DNA of 36,613 nucleotides from Deltaproteobacteria bacterium (GTDB taxonomy: Bacteria > Desulfobacterota > Desulfobacteria > Desulfobacterales > C00003060). Each line of letters starts with the position of its first letter. Position 1 is the stretch's first letter. Positions 1 to 7,882 of this stretch are shown here, in pieces. Made by a program: the position numbers and the translations under genes. The notes under the pieces were generated by a model that saw only the letters and a list, made by a program, of their open reading frames with translations, was not told where the DNA came from and made no database searches. Where the stretch lies: positions 1 to 36,613 of the forward strand of contig JAFDKF010000086.1 of NCBI GenBank assembly GCA_019307135.1, written 5' to 3'.

Positions 1-273
1 GGCATCCTTCCCTATTCGGAGCTGCTTTGGCCGGTCCAGGGTGGTGCCAAAGGTGGTCTCTGCACGCACAGCAATGCCGTCCATGGCCGCTGCATGGTAA
101 CTGGGGGAAGAAAATCTGGCAAATACCGGCTCTGCCGTAACCCGGCCAGCCGCCTCTCGGGCAGGAACGGTTTCCGGCCGGAGATATTTGTCAAAAGAGA
201 AACGATTAAAGAAAATCGCCCGGGCCTCTTCCAGGGATTTCATTTGCAGGTAGATATGTCTCTTGGTATTCAT
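1..273 (-). CDS. moeA: Molybdopterin molybdenumtransferase MoeA, N-terminal part (cut by window start)
   Basis: The first 91 codons are visible on the minus strand, and the rest of the gene lies to the left of the window. MoeA inserts molybdenum (or tungsten) into adenylylated molybdopterin in the cytoplasm, the last common step of cofactor synthesis. The visible peptide has the usual MoeA N-terminal order: a short helix with SLEEA, the stretch PAREAAGRVTAEPV at about residues 39-52, and the conserved SYHAAAMDGIAV block at about 60-71. The start is placed at the ATG at 273; a second in-frame ATG at 243 is an alternative, and neither has a strong ribosome binding site. The full length is unseen, so it cannot be told whether this is a plain MoeA or a fused form with a C-terminal substrate-binding domain. 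Confidence 0.85.
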   Translation of the reverse strand, partial: MNTKRHIYLQMKSLEEARAIFFNRFSFDKYLRPETVPAREAAGRVTAEPVFARFSSPSYHAAAMDGIAVRAETTFGTTLDRPKQLRIGKDA

Positions 274-472
274 TGGGAGCTTAATAATGAGTTTCGTGTT
301 TTTTCTGGCAGAAAATTTAAAAGATAATCACGAAAACACGAAAGATCGAAAGCACGAAATAGAAAAATATGGCATCCTTCATTTGCCTGTTTACACTTTT
401 TCTATAGAGACCAAAAAGTAATGTTCCGCTCCTTTGGGCTTTGATCATGATTTTGGCAACTTCAACATGTGT

Positions 473-523
473 GTGGGAGCGGCTTTCTAGCCGCGACAAT
501 CGCGGCAAGAATGCCGCTCCCAC
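473..523. repeat. REP-like palindrome (GTGGGAGCGGC type)
   Basis: GTGGGAGCGGC at 473-483 pairs with GCCGCTCCCAC at 513-523, with an inner pair around CCGCGACAATCGCGG. The same palindrome type recurs in the cluster at 24096-24475. It is part of the cargo of family A copy 1. Confidence 0.75.
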
Positions 524-540
524 AAATTGGCCCAAATAAT

Positions 541-655
541 GACGGCTTCGTAAAAAGTCCAACTTCTGCGTTGCGCTGCATCCTTCGTCACTGCGGCGTA
601 CCATAAGTACGCCTCATTCCTCAGGATTTGCGCGCCTTGAATTTGGAGCTTTTGA
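541..655. repeat. Dispersed repeat beginning GACGGCTTCGTAAAAAGTCC
   Basis: This stretch has GACGGCTTCGTAAAAAGTCC at its left end and a central small palindrome (GGCGTACC-ATAA-GTACGCC). I recognise this type from memory as a common intergenic repeat in sulfate-reducer genomes, where the right end usually mirrors the left. Here the right end (GGAGCTTTTGACCATC) is degenerate. No coding potential is apparent. Confidence 0.5.
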
Positions 656-975
656 CCATCAAATAATGATTGACGTCAAAAAGTGTAAACTACTTTTGGA
701 GTTCTGTGAAGGATGTCAAAAATATTAAGATCTTCGTGTCTTCGTATTTTCGTGCTTTCGTGCTTTCGTGCTTTCGTGATAGAATTATTTTTTGTTCCGG
801 CTTGTCCGGGTTAGGCCCTTTTTCAAGAATGAATTCCGGGTTGCATTGTTTTCTCTATTCATGTGGATCTTGACAGAGTAGCCCAACCTTTATTAGTTAT
901 TGAGACCACAGGCCTCACGTGCTGGAAAACTTCATACCAAAAGTTTTAACAACCTACCAGAGGATCTTGTGGAAC

Positions 976-1596
976 ATGGAACAGGTTAGGGTGGTGATTT
1001 TTGATTGCGATGGCGTGATGTTTGACTCAAGGAGGGCCAATGAGGCTTACTACAATCATATTCTGGCTCACTTTGAAAGGCCTCGGATGAACAGCGATCA
1101 GTGTGACTATGTGCACATGCATACGGCAGAACAATCTGTGGTTTACCTCTTCAAGAATGATCCGAGGTTGAAAGATGCCCTCGCCTATTGGCACCGTATG
1201 AGCTATTTACCGTTTATCCCTCTGATGGAGATAGAGCCATACCTGAAAGCTTTCCTGGAATACTTACGTCCAGCTTACAAAACCGCCATATCCACGAACC
1301 GGTCTGACACTATGGGTCCTGTCTTAGCGAACTACGGGCTGGCAGGATACTTTGACCTGGTGGTTTCTTGCCTGGACGTGAAACATCCCAAACCCGATCC
1401 TGAGTCGCTCATCAAAATACTGAACCATTTTGGGCTATCCCCAGGGGAAGCCATCTACATTGGAGACTCAGAGATCGATGAATCGGCAGCCATGGCTGCC
1501 GGAATTCCTTTAGTGGCTTACAAGAACCCGATGCTCTCGGCTGCCTACCATGTGACAGACTTCAAAGAAATAGAAGATCTTTTGAAAAAGAATTGA
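976..1596 (+). CDS. HAD-superfamily hydrolase, phosphoglycolate-phosphatase-like
   Basis: A 206-residue HAD phosphatase. With the chosen start, motif I (FDCDGVMFDS) puts the nucleophile Asp and the acid/base Asp at residues 10 and 12. Motif II is the Ser/Thr of ISTNR, motif III the Lys of KHPKPDP, and motif IV the acidic pair in GDSEIDESAA. A cap domain of the PGP/beta-phosphoglucomutase type lies between motifs I and II. The in-frame GTG at 919 would add 19 residues that do not resemble the family, so the ATG at 976 is preferred; an AGAGGA lies 10-15 bases upstream. The substrate cannot be told from sequence. The stop codon TGA lies inside a short GGAATTGA array that continues downstream. 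The gene stands alone, with repeat-filled gaps on both sides. Confidence 0.85.
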   Translation: MEQVRVVIFDCDGVMFDSRRANEAYYNHILAHFERPRMNSDQCDYVHMHTAEQSVVYLFKNDPRLKDALAYWHRMSYLPFIPLMEIEPYLKAFLEYLRPAYKTAISTNRSDTMGPVLANYGLAGYFDLVVSCLDVKHPKPDPESLIKILNHFGLSPGEAIYIGDSEIDESAAMAAGIPLVAYKNPMLSAAYHVTDFKEIEDLLKKN

Positions 1597-1606
1597 GGAA
1601 TTGAGG

Positions 1607-1797
1607 GGCATCCTTCATGAGTCAGTTTACACTTTTTCCTGGCATTTTTGTTGCATTCAGGTTTCAGGTGTCAGGTGTCAGGTGTCAGGAGTGAGACGGG
1701 CAGAACCTGAAACCTGAACACTGAAACCTGAACACTGAAACCCGGCCTTCATTTCGAAGAAAGTGTAAACTACTTCTGCTCGATTTTGAAAGATGCC
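1607..1797 (+). mobile_element. Family A non-coding element, copy 2 (8-bp target duplication with one mismatch)
   Basis: It has the same end structure as copy 1: GGCATCCTTCA, seven bases, GTTTACACTTTTT on the left; GTTTACAC, AGTA plus twelve bases, then GGCATCTTTCA (reverse complement) on the right. The flanks are AATTGAGG (1599-1606) and AATTTAGG (1798-1805), a target duplication with one difference. It sits inside a GGAATTGA array shared by both flanks. The cargo is a heptamer hairpin instead of the palindromes carried by copy 1. Confidence 0.7.
1657..1742. repeat. Heptamer hairpin (CAGGTGT / CTGAACA family)
   Basis: The left arm (1657-1689) repeats TTCAGG(T/G)T-type heptamers. The right arm (1704-1742) is the opposed strand, with CTGAAAC and CTGAACA units. 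Both arms lie within family A copy 2. The same unit family recurs inside family A copy 3 (11410-11640) and at 21726-21805. Confidence 0.7.
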
Positions 1798-1827
1798 AAT
1801 TTAGGAATTGAGGAATTGAGGTCTGGT

Positions 1828-2772
1828 TTAAGTCACAGCCTTAAAAAAAGCCTCCAGTCCCTTCATTCCATCCACATTATAAACCTCATGTTCATAAGTG
1901 TCAGGGATGATCTTGCGAAGCAATCCGGTTATCACCTTTTTGGGACCCACTTCGGCGAAAACCTCAATTTCGTCTTCTTGCATCCTGCACACCGAATCAT
2001 ACCACCGAACCGGGCTGCACAACTGCCTTGCCATGATCTCCTTGATCTCATTCGGGTCTGATTCAGAAGCTGCGGTCACATTGAACAACACGGGCAGCTT
2101 TGGCGCATTGAAGGGGATTTCTGCCAGAAAGGCTCTAAAGTCCTTTTCAGCCCCTCGGATCAATTCGCTGTGCCATGCCCCGCTGACTCTCAGGGGAATC
2201 GCCCTGGCCCCTCGGGCTTTGGCCAGTTCAGAGGCGGATTCTACCACATCGGGAGCACCCGTTATCACTATCTGCTCGGCGGTGTTGTGATTTGCCACGG
2301 CAACCACGCCGTTTTCCCGGGCCTCCTCAACAATCTCTCGCACTGCATCAATATCCAGGCCAACAATGGCATGCATGGCCCCCTTGTGTTTGGTGGCCTC
2401 CCGGTGCATCAGATGGCCCCGTTTGAACACCAGCCTGCACGTGTCCTCAGGGTTGATCACCCCTGCAGACTGCAAAGCACTGTATTCTCCAAGGCTGTGA
2501 CCGGCAGTCACGTCGGGTTGGATACCCTCCTTTTCCAGGACCGCGAGACAGGCCAGGTTCACCGCTGTAACTGCAGGTTGCAGGTTCACTGTGAGGGTGA
2601 GCTCTTCCATAGGGCCCTTGAAACAGAGCCCGGAGATATGGGTTTTGGTCACTTCATCAACCATATCAAAGATCTCACGCACGAAATCATATTCCTGATA
2701 GAGATCAAGCCCCATACCGACTACCTGGGAACCCTGTCCAGGAAAGAGAAAGGCTATCCTTTTTTTTGACAT
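1828..2772 (-). CDS. fabD: Malonyl-CoA:ACP transacylase FabD
   Basis: A 314-residue cytoplasmic enzyme that moves malonyl from CoA to acyl carrier protein, supplying the extender unit of fatty acid synthesis. Visible motifs are the N-terminal FPGQGSQ, the nucleophile elbow GHSLGEYSAL with Ser93, the catalytic His201 in SGAWHSELI, and Gln250 in QLCSPVRW. Length and order match the family. The start at 2772 is preferred over the upstream ATG at 2796 because GGAGGGAG sits just before it and MSKKRIAFLFPGQG is the usual beginning. It is the last gene of a minus-strand group with hemA, ccsA and the siroheme gene, but a 460-base repeat-filled gap separates it from hemA, so co-transcription is uncertain. 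No other fab genes are in view. Confidence 0.95.
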   Translation of the reverse strand: MSKKRIAFLFPGQGSQVVGMGLDLYQEYDFVREIFDMVDEVTKTHISGLCFKGPMEELTLTVNLQPAVTAVNLACLAVLEKEGIQPDVTAGHSLGEYSALQSAGVINPEDTCRLVFKRGHLMHREATKHKGAMHAIVGLDIDAVREIVEEARENGVVAVANHNTAEQIVITGAPDVVESASELAKARGARAIPLRVSGAWHSELIRGAEKDFRAFLAEIPFNAPKLPVLFNVTAASESDPNEIKEIMARQLCSPVRWYDSVCRMQEDEIEVFAEVGPKKVITGLLRKIIPDTYEHEVYNVDGMKGLEAFFKAVT

Positions 2773-2831
2773 CGACTCCCTCCGTTCGTTGTTCATGAAT
2801 CGTTATTCGTTTCATCATAGGGGCAAGTGCC

Positions 2832-3138
2832 TAAAGTGAGCTAAAGTGAGCTAAAGTTAAAAAAAACAAAAGATCTCCAAAAAAGTTTAACCTGTGCGGT
2901 TACCTGAAAAATCACTCTTTACAACGGGTTGAGCCGGTTAGGCGGACCAACCAGAAGGTAGCGTGGGGGCTCTGTCCCCCACAATATGTGCCCCACAGAG
3001 AGGGCACGCTACGGGGTATGAATGTGTGGGGACATGCCCAACAGCAACGGGCCAAGATACTAACCGTACAGGTCGAAAAAGTTTGTTCAGGTCTTCAACT
3101 TTAGCTCACTTTAGGCACTTTAGACACTTTAGGCACTA
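2832..3138. repeat. CTAAAGTG inverted arrays with a mobile element in the loop
   Basis: The left arm (2832-2860) repeats GTGCCTAAAGTGAGCTAAAG-like units. The right arm (3097-3138) holds the reverse complement (TTTAGCTCACTTTAGGCAC, then further CACTTTAG units). The loop has been filled by the family B element at 2889-3075. The same unit family forms another hairpin at 17850-18043. The gap 2773-3234 holds no gene. Confidence 0.75.
2889..3075. mobile_element. Family B MITE-like element, copy 1 (9-bp target duplication)
   Basis: The ends are imperfect inverted repeats around CCTGTGCGGTTA on the left and TAACCGTACAGG on the right. It is flanked by the perfect 9-bp direct repeat AAAAAGTTT (2880-2888 and 3076-3084). 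The interior contains a GC-rich palindrome (around GGGGGCTCTGTCCCCC) and no gene. Its interior differs from copies 2 and 3; only the ends are shared. Confidence 0.65.
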
Positions 3139-3165
3139 TTCGTTATTCGTTTCACGGTCATTCGA

Positions 3166-3240
3166 TTGTCGATTGTCGATTGTTTCGCAGGATTGATTTG
3201 TTTTATTCAATCGTCAATCATCAATCGTCAATCATCAATC
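3166..3240. repeat. Heptamer hairpin (CGATTGT / AATCATC) that supplies the hemA stop codon
   Basis: Three CGATTGT units (3166-3186) face AATCGTC and AATCATC units (3209-3240). The stop codon of hemA (3235-3237) and its last codon (3238-3240) lie within the right arm. Confidence 0.75.
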
Positions 3241-4518
3241 CTTCTCATCCAGGTTAAACATCCTCCGGGTAACGTCCACATGAAGAGACTTCTTATCCTC
3301 ATGTTCGCTCTGCTTCAAAAAGAGTGTGGGGTCGTGCAGGATTTTCTTGACAAGGGCCCCTGTCAGCCGGTCAATGGCAGCCCGGTCCTCTTCAGATGCC
3401 CAGGCCAGGGAGGCAAAGGTTTTCTTGAGTTCTGCCTGCCGGATCTCCTCGATCTTTTCTCTGAGTGCAATGATCGTCGGCACGACATCAAGGGATTGGA
3501 ACCATCTTCGAAACCGGACCACAGCCCCGTCCGCAATCCGCTCCCCCCTGCATGCCTCGTGTCGCCGTTCCTCTATGTTTTCCTCTATGGCACTCTTGAG
3601 GTCATCAATGTCGTAGACATAAACATTGGTGATCCGGTTGATCTCGGGATCTATATCCCGGGGCACTGCAATGTCAATAAGAAAAAGGGGTCGATTCTTC
3701 CGGGCGCGCATAACTCCTTTGAAATCGCTATGCCTCAAGATGTAGTCAGGTGCCCCAGTGGAGCTGATGACGATGTCCACCTGTTTGAGGTGGTCAGGAA
3801 TCTCTTCGAATCGAATGGCCGTTCCTCTGAACCTCTCAGCAATTTCGAGACCTCGTTCAAATGTGCGGTTGGCGACAAATATGGGACCGGCATGGTTTGT
3901 GACAAGGTGCTCCACAGCCAGTTCTGCCATCTCGCCGGCACCAATAAGGAGCACTGCCTTTCGTTCCAGCTCACCAAAGATCTTGCGGCCCAATTCCACA
4001 GCCGCATAGCTGATGGAAACCGCATGGTCGCCAATGCCGGTCTCCGTTCGCACCCGTTTGGCGACCGAAAAGGACCGGTGCATGAGCCGATTCAGGATAA
4101 CCCCGCAGGTTTTATGATTACAAGCCTCCCGGTAGGATTCTTTGATCTGCCCAAGAATTTGCGCCTCCCCTACCACCATGGAATCAAGGCTTGATGCCAC
4201 GCGAAAGATATGGCGCACTGCCTCATCTCCATTATGCACATAAAGGGCCTGTTCAAAGGTGCTCCGAGGTGTCTTCTTGAACTCGGCAAGGAAATCCTTG
4301 ATCGTCTCCACGGCTTTGGACACATCCTTTGTGGCCAGGAGAAACTCCACACGGTTGCATGTAGAAAAGAGAACAATCTCATCCACGCAGGGCTCCTGGC
4401 GCATGGTTTCCAGCACCTTAGGGGTGTCTTCACTGGCAAAGGCCAGGCGTTCTCGAACCTCCACCGGTGCTGTTTCGTGATTCAGACCGATTACTACGAT
4501 CTCCCTCTTTTCCACCAT
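3235..4518 (-). CDS. hemA: Glutamyl-tRNA reductase HemA
   Basis: A 427-residue NADPH-dependent enzyme that reduces glutamyl-tRNA(Glu) to glutamate-1-semialdehyde, the first committed step of the C5 tetrapyrrole pathway. The catalytic cysteine is Cys54 in STCNRVEF. The conserved LDSMVVGEAQILGQ block is at 111-124, the NADPH-binding glycine motif GAGEMA at 193-198, and the C-terminal dimerisation helix follows with REKIEEIRQAELKK. The length is normal for the family. The ATG follows directly after the TAA of the upstream ccsA-like gene (TAAATG), so translation is probably coupled. Pairing of a CcsA/HemX-type membrane protein with hemA is well known and links heme supply to cytochrome c maturation. 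The stop codon lies in a heptamer array. Confidence 0.96.
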   Translation of the reverse strand: MVEKREIVVIGLNHETAPVEVRERLAFASEDTPKVLETMRQEPCVDEIVLFSTCNRVEFLLATKDVSKAVETIKDFLAEFKKTPRSTFEQALYVHNGDEAVRHIFRVASSLDSMVVGEAQILGQIKESYREACNHKTCGVILNRLMHRSFSVAKRVRTETGIGDHAVSISYAAVELGRKIFGELERKAVLLIGAGEMAELAVEHLVTNHAGPIFVANRTFERGLEIAERFRGTAIRFEEIPDHLKQVDIVISSTGAPDYILRHSDFKGVMRARKNRPLFLIDIAVPRDIDPEINRITNVYVYDIDDLKSAIEENIEERRHEACRGERIADGAVVRFRRWFQSLDVVPTIIALREKIEEIRQAELKKTFASLAWASEEDRAAIDRLTGALVKKILHDPTLFLKQSEHEDKKSLHVDVTRRMFNLDEKD

Positions 4519-5307
4519 TTACCCCAAAAAACGTAAGAAAAATGTAAAAACGAGTATCACAAATCCCACAATGGTCATAATGGCGGCCCGCCTCCCTTGC
4601 CACCCCACGGCCAGACGTTCATGGAGCAAGGCTGCAAATACCAGCCAGGTGATCCCTGCAAAAATCTCTTTAGGGTCCCAGCTCCAGAATCGGCCCCTGA
4701 CCATTTGGGCATAGATAACGCCGGTAATGACCCCAAAGGTCAGCATGGGAAATCCGGCAATAAGGCACGAATAACCCATTGAGTCAAGCAGTTTCAGGGA
4801 AGGAAGCCGACGGAAGAAAAAGCCGCGCTTTTTCTCCTTGATCGCCTGCTCTTGAATCAGATACAGGATGCCCACCAGGAACGCTATGGCAAAGGCGGCA
4901 TTCCCCACAATGAGGGTCCCAACATGAACCGTAACCCAGAGGCTTTTAAAGAGTGGATCCAGTTCAACCGGCGGCCCTGGCAAGATGGAAGCGATGACCA
5001 CGCACAGGGTGGCCAAGGGTGCCACAAGGGCTCCCAGAACCATTAGATGAAATTTGATTTGAAGTATGAGAAAGACGCCGACAACGGCCCATCCAAACGT
5101 GGAAAGCGCTTCATGGAGGTTTTGAACCGGAACATGTCCGGCCTTAAAGTACTGCAGGGCGATGACTCCTGTGTGACACAGGAACCCCACCCAAAGGAGG
5201 ATGCTTGCAACCCTGTACACGGGTCGTTTTTGAAACAGAACGTAACCCTGATAACCCAGCGAGCTTGCAATGTAGCATGCCATCGTCAAAACAAACAAAA
5301 CGCTCAT
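4519..5307 (-). CDS. CcsA/ResC-family cytochrome c assembly membrane protein
   Basis: A 262-residue protein with about eight hydrophobic segments. It carries the tryptophan-rich heme-handling motif as RFWSWDPKE in its second half, followed by further membrane helices and an invariant-type His (ALLHERLA). Family members bring heme across the inner membrane to the periplasmic face for attachment to apocytochrome c (system II); HemX-like versions sit next to hemA. The start MSVLFVLTMACYIASS begins the first membrane helix. It lies immediately upstream of hemA with no spacer. A CcsB/ResB partner is not in the window. Calling it ccsA, resC or hemX would overstate what can be told from this locus, so no symbol is given. 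Confidence 0.88.
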   Translation of the reverse strand: MSVLFVLTMACYIASSLGYQGYVLFQKRPVYRVASILLWVGFLCHTGVIALQYFKAGHVPVQNLHEALSTFGWAVVGVFLILQIKFHLMVLGALVAPLATLCVVIASILPGPPVELDPLFKSLWVTVHVGTLIVGNAAFAIAFLVGILYLIQEQAIKEKKRGFFFRRLPSLKLLDSMGYSCLIAGFPMLTFGVITGVIYAQMVRGRFWSWDPKEIFAGITWLVFAALLHERLAVGWQGRRAAIMTIVGFVILVFTFFLRFLG

Positions 5308-5364
5308 CGCTAGTCCTCATGAAAAGTCATAGATACGAATCAGAACCTTACCCCCGACAAGCCA

Positions 5365-5519
5365 CTAAATCCGAAGCTCGAAATCCGAAATCCGAAACAA
5401 ATCCGAAATCCGAATGTTCAAATGTTCAAAACAATATAACAGGAATCTTGTTTTGGTCATTTGAATTTTGAAAATTTGAAAATTGTTTCGAATTTCGATA
5501 TTCGGATTTCGGATTTAAC
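5365..5519. repeat. CGAAATC hairpin element, copy 1
   Basis: The left arm has CGAAATC units and the right arm the reverse complement, ending GATATTCGGATTTCGGATTT. An inner pair of TTCAAATG-like stretches gives a second stem. Closely related copies with the same right end lie at 9244-9421 and 16325-16489. It fills most of the gap between the siroheme gene and ccsA. Confidence 0.75.
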
Positions 5520-5586
5520 CATTATCAATATAAACAATATGTTACAAACATCGACTACATTTTGACGATGTTGCGTCGCTAAACGT

Positions 5587-6258
5587 CTAACGCACTTGCT
5601 CGATTCTCATCAGCTCATTCCACCCGTACGCTTCGCCCAGCACGTCTTTGAGGAGGCCGTCTACATCCTTGATGCGATTATCCCGGATCATTTCCAGCAG
5701 CCCCTCATCCAGCAACCGTTCAAACATCCGCTTATGGGCCTCCGGGCTCTTTGCCTCGGCCAGGAGTTTTTGGCGGATGGCACCCATCAGGTTCAACAAT
5801 ACGGCATATTCCGGCCCAAATTCCTTTTCCAGGGTCTGGCGTATCCTCCTTGCCACAGCCGGGCTCTTGTTTGACGTAGAAATGGCAATCACCAGGTCAC
5901 CCTGGCGAACGATGGCCGGAAGGACAAAACTACAGGCAGCCGGGCGGTCGGCAATGTTACACAGCAGTCCCCTCCTGGCTGCGTCTTCACTGATCTTTTC
6001 ATTTATCTCTTCGCTGTCAGTCGCTCCAATAACCAGAAACTTGCCTTTTAGGTCAGAGGGTTCATAGCCTCTCGTCTTTAAGTCGATGTGGCCCTCTGAG
6101 GCCAGGGCATGAAGGCGCTCGGTTGCAAGGGTGGTTACCACGGTAACCCGCGCCCCGCATTCAAGCAAGGTCTTGACCTTACGTTCACCCACACTGCCTC
6201 CCCCTACAACAAGGCAGCCTCTGTTTTGCACGTCCAGATTGACAGGATAGTAGCGCAT
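5587..6258 (-). CDS. Precorrin-2 dehydrogenase / sirohydrochlorin ferrochelatase (Met8 / CysG N-terminal type)
   Basis: A 223-residue protein that by family oxidises precorrin-2 to sirohydrochlorin with NAD+ and inserts iron to give siroheme, the cofactor of dissimilatory and assimilatory sulfite reductases. The N-terminus MRYYPVNLDVQNRGCLVVGG leads into the Rossmann motif GGGSVGERK (residues 18-26). The dimerisation region follows with NIADRPAACSFVLPAIVRQGDLVIAISTSNKSPA, whose Asp and the SKSPA-like stretch match the family. The start at 6258 is chosen because upstream codons (back to 6294) come from the neighbouring repeat. It leads the minus-strand ccsA-hemA group, so the cluster joins siroheme, heme and cytochrome c functions. 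The C-terminal 60 residues are longer than the minimal domain. Confidence 0.9.
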   Translation of the reverse strand: MRYYPVNLDVQNRGCLVVGGGSVGERKVKTLLECGARVTVVTTLATERLHALASEGHIDLKTRGYEPSDLKGKFLVIGATDSEEINEKISEDAARRGLLCNIADRPAACSFVLPAIVRQGDLVIAISTSNKSPAVARRIRQTLEKEFGPEYAVLLNLMGAIRQKLLAEAKSPEAHKRMFERLLDEGLLEMIRDNRIKDVDGLLKDVLGEAYGWNELMRIEQVR

Positions 6259-6261
6259 ATT

Positions 6262-6472
6262 GTAACTACTCAGGTTCAAAGTTCCAAGGTTCACGGTTCA
6301 AGGTTAGAGAGCGATGAAGAGTAGCTACACAGGTTCAAAGTTCCGATTCAGCCGTCGTAGCCATAGGCTACTATGGCGAAGTCGGCGGTTCACGGTTCAG
6401 AGATTAACCTGTCAACGGTCAACGGTGAACCGTGAACCGTGAACCGTGAACCCGACAACCTGAGTAGTTATA
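6262..6472. repeat. Palindromic locus with TTCACGG-type heptamers and outer inverted ends
   Basis: The outer ends are inverted: GTAACTACTCAGGTTC near 6262 against AACCTGAGTAGTTAT near 6458. Inside are GGTTCACGGTTCAAGG units on the left and CCGTGAACCGTGAACCGTGA units on the right, plus an internal GCCGTCGTAGCCATAGGCTA / GGCGAAGTCGGC palindrome. It lies between two divergent genes, so any promoters would be embedded in or beside it. Confidence 0.7.
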
Positions 6473-6544
6473 TCTACTAATCATAAACGAAGCAGAGTAA
6501 AAATCAAGCCAAGATTACTTGATAGCAGGTTCTAAGGAATGGAT

Positions 6545-7756
6545 ATGCAGTCGAGGCTTCTTATCATAAACTGCCCCAGTGCCTATTTTGTCCATGTTCC
6601 TATGGGAACCTTCGGGCTGTGTGACTACCTGAGCCAGAAAAAGATCCCGGTCCGTATGCTTAATCTGGCCCTTTACGACGAGACCAAGATGGCCACGATT
6701 CTCAACCGTTATCTGGAGCAATTCCGTCCCACCCACGTCGGCTTGACCTTTCACTGGCAGGAAACCGCAGAGGGGGTCCTCTCGGTGGGTCAGCACGTCA
6801 GATCCAGAATGGATCAGGTCAAAATAATTTGCGGCGGCTTTACAGCCGGGTATTTTGGAGAAGAGCTGCTCAAAAAGTGTCCATTTGTCGATTATGTTGT
6901 GAAGGGCGACCCTGAAAGGCCATTGGAACTCCTCCTGATGGGTGCTGAGGCATCTGAGATTCCCAATCTCATCTATAGAGACGGTGGTGTCGTCCGAGCC
7001 AATAAGGCCTCCTATTGCATGGACGAAGAGACGATTTCCCGCATCTCTTTTTCCAGATTAACTTATCTATTTGACCACGAATTGTACATAGAGGCCCTGG
7101 AAGAAAAACTGGGATTTCCTCTGTTCATTGGGAGGGGGTGTCTATTTAGCTGCGATTACTGTGGCGGAAGCCGTGAGTCCTTCAGGCTTCACAGCGCACG
7201 AGCCAAACCGGTGACAAGGTCCATTGCTGCAATCATCGCAGACCTGAAGCGACTGAAAGGGTTTATGAAAAAAATCTATATCTGCTATGAGATCGACCGG
7301 GACTACATAAAGGCCCTGTTCGAGACCATGAAAGGTGAAAGAACGCTGGTCAAAACATTTCCACCTGTGCGGTTGGATGATTCCTGAGTCCTTCCGAATA
7401 ACCTGATTCTCATGGCCAGATTCCCGTAGGGGCGGGTTTATCCCGCCCAAATCGATTTGGCGGGCGGCGTCTCATTGACAAAACACGGTAAATGCTAACC
7501 GCACAGCTCCAACTTTTTGGAAAGGCTGGAAAAAGAAAGACCCAACAATTTAAGGCATCAAAAGACAGTCTTTATTTTCCTCGTGGACCAAATCATGAGT
7601 ATGCCTTATGAAACCTATCGCATGACCCTAAAGGCATTTGAGATGGGCATTTCTTTAGACCAATACTACGCGCTGATGCATCAAAGGGGCATCTTTGACG
7701 TATCGTATCACGAGAGTTTCCTGGCAAAAATGTTTCAAAGCGACGTGCTGTATTGA
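6545..7756 (+). pseudogene. Cobalamin-binding-domain radical SAM protein, interrupted by a family B element
   Basis: The N-terminal 140 residues look like a B12-binding Rossmann domain (PRPTHVGLTF..., ICGGFTAGYFG). The radical SAM core begins with GRGCLFSCDYCGGS, a CxxxCxxC cluster with cysteines at residues 199, 203 and 206. Coding then runs into a family B element at 7362 and stops at 7387. A continuing fragment in the same frame (about 7517-7756; FLVDQIMSMPYETYRMTLKA...) resembles the end of such a protein. The two parts total about 350 residues, whereas this type usually has 500 or more, so part of the core seems deleted. The ATG at 6545 is preferred over 6539 because AAGGA at 6534-6538 then has a six-base spacing. 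The substrate is unknown. Confidence 0.75.
7362..7509. mobile_element. Family B MITE-like element, copy 2 (no matching target duplication)
   Basis: It starts CACCTGTGCGGTTGG and ends CTAACCGCACAGCTCC. The interior matches the copy at 30673-30857 closely but lacks about 39 bases around the second half of the GTAGGGGCGGG palindrome. The bases flanking it (AAACATTTC and AACTTTTTG) do not form a clean 9-bp duplication, unlike the other two copies. Confidence 0.75.
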
Positions 7757-7838
7757 GGATATTGCCTTCCAGGAAAAAAAGTTGACTAATGAGGCATAAG
7801 GCATTAGGCTGGGTACCAAATGAGTTTCCAATTCATGA

Positions 7839-7867
7839 TTGCAAAGCCTGCCGTGCTATGCTAACTA
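7839..7867 (+). promoter_or_regulatory. Possible sigma-70 promoter of the tRNA gene
   Basis: TTGCAA at 7839-7844, 17 bases, then TAACTA at 7862-7867, about 15 bases before the tRNA. The -10 match is weak, so this is tentative. Confidence 0.3.
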
Positions 7868-7882
7868 TAAAAATCTTCAAGC

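Larger units (their letters stand above)
371..717 (+). mobile_element. Family A non-coding element, copy 1 (with 8-bp target duplication)
   Basis: The left end is GGCATCCTTCA, seven bases, then GTTTACACTTTTT. The right end is the reverse complement of G(G/A)CATCCTTCA, sixteen bases ending AGTA, then GTTTACACTTTTT. The element is flanked by a perfect 8-bp direct repeat AAAAATAT at 363-370 and 718-725, as left by transposition. The interior holds no gene, only a GTGGGAGCGGC palindrome (473-523) and another repeat (541-655). Copies 2 and 3 are at 1607 and 11334, in the same orientation. Confidence 0.75.
329..780. repeat. Octamer inverted array (CACGAAAG / CTTTCGTG) with a mobile element inside
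   Basis: The left arm (329-360) is a degenerate run of CACGAAAG-like units. The right arm (731-780) has four near-perfect CTTTCGTG units, the reverse complement. Between them lies the family A element at 371-717. With that element removed, the arms would be separated by only a few tens of bases and could form a hairpin. No gene is seen in 274-975. Confidence 0.75.

Noticed and set aside
317..604. Minus-strand open frame of 95 codons
   Set aside because: Composed of REP-like and other dispersed repeats within family A copy 1.
371..717. Integron attC-type recombination sites as explanation of the GTTTACAC ends
   Set aside because: The ends lack the attC core GTTRRRY/RYYYAAC arrangement, and 8-bp target duplications point to transposition instead.
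2170..2769. Plus-strand open frame of 199 codons
   Set aside because: Antisense to fabD; low-complexity, no recognisable domain.
3838..3860. Additional family B end (GTGCGGTTGGCGAC)
   Set aside because: It is ordinary hemA coding sequence (VANRTFER region) with no partner end or duplication.
3166..4194. Plus-strand open frame of 342 codons
   Set aside because: Antisense shadow of hemA, which has clear catalytic and NADPH-binding motifs on the other strand.
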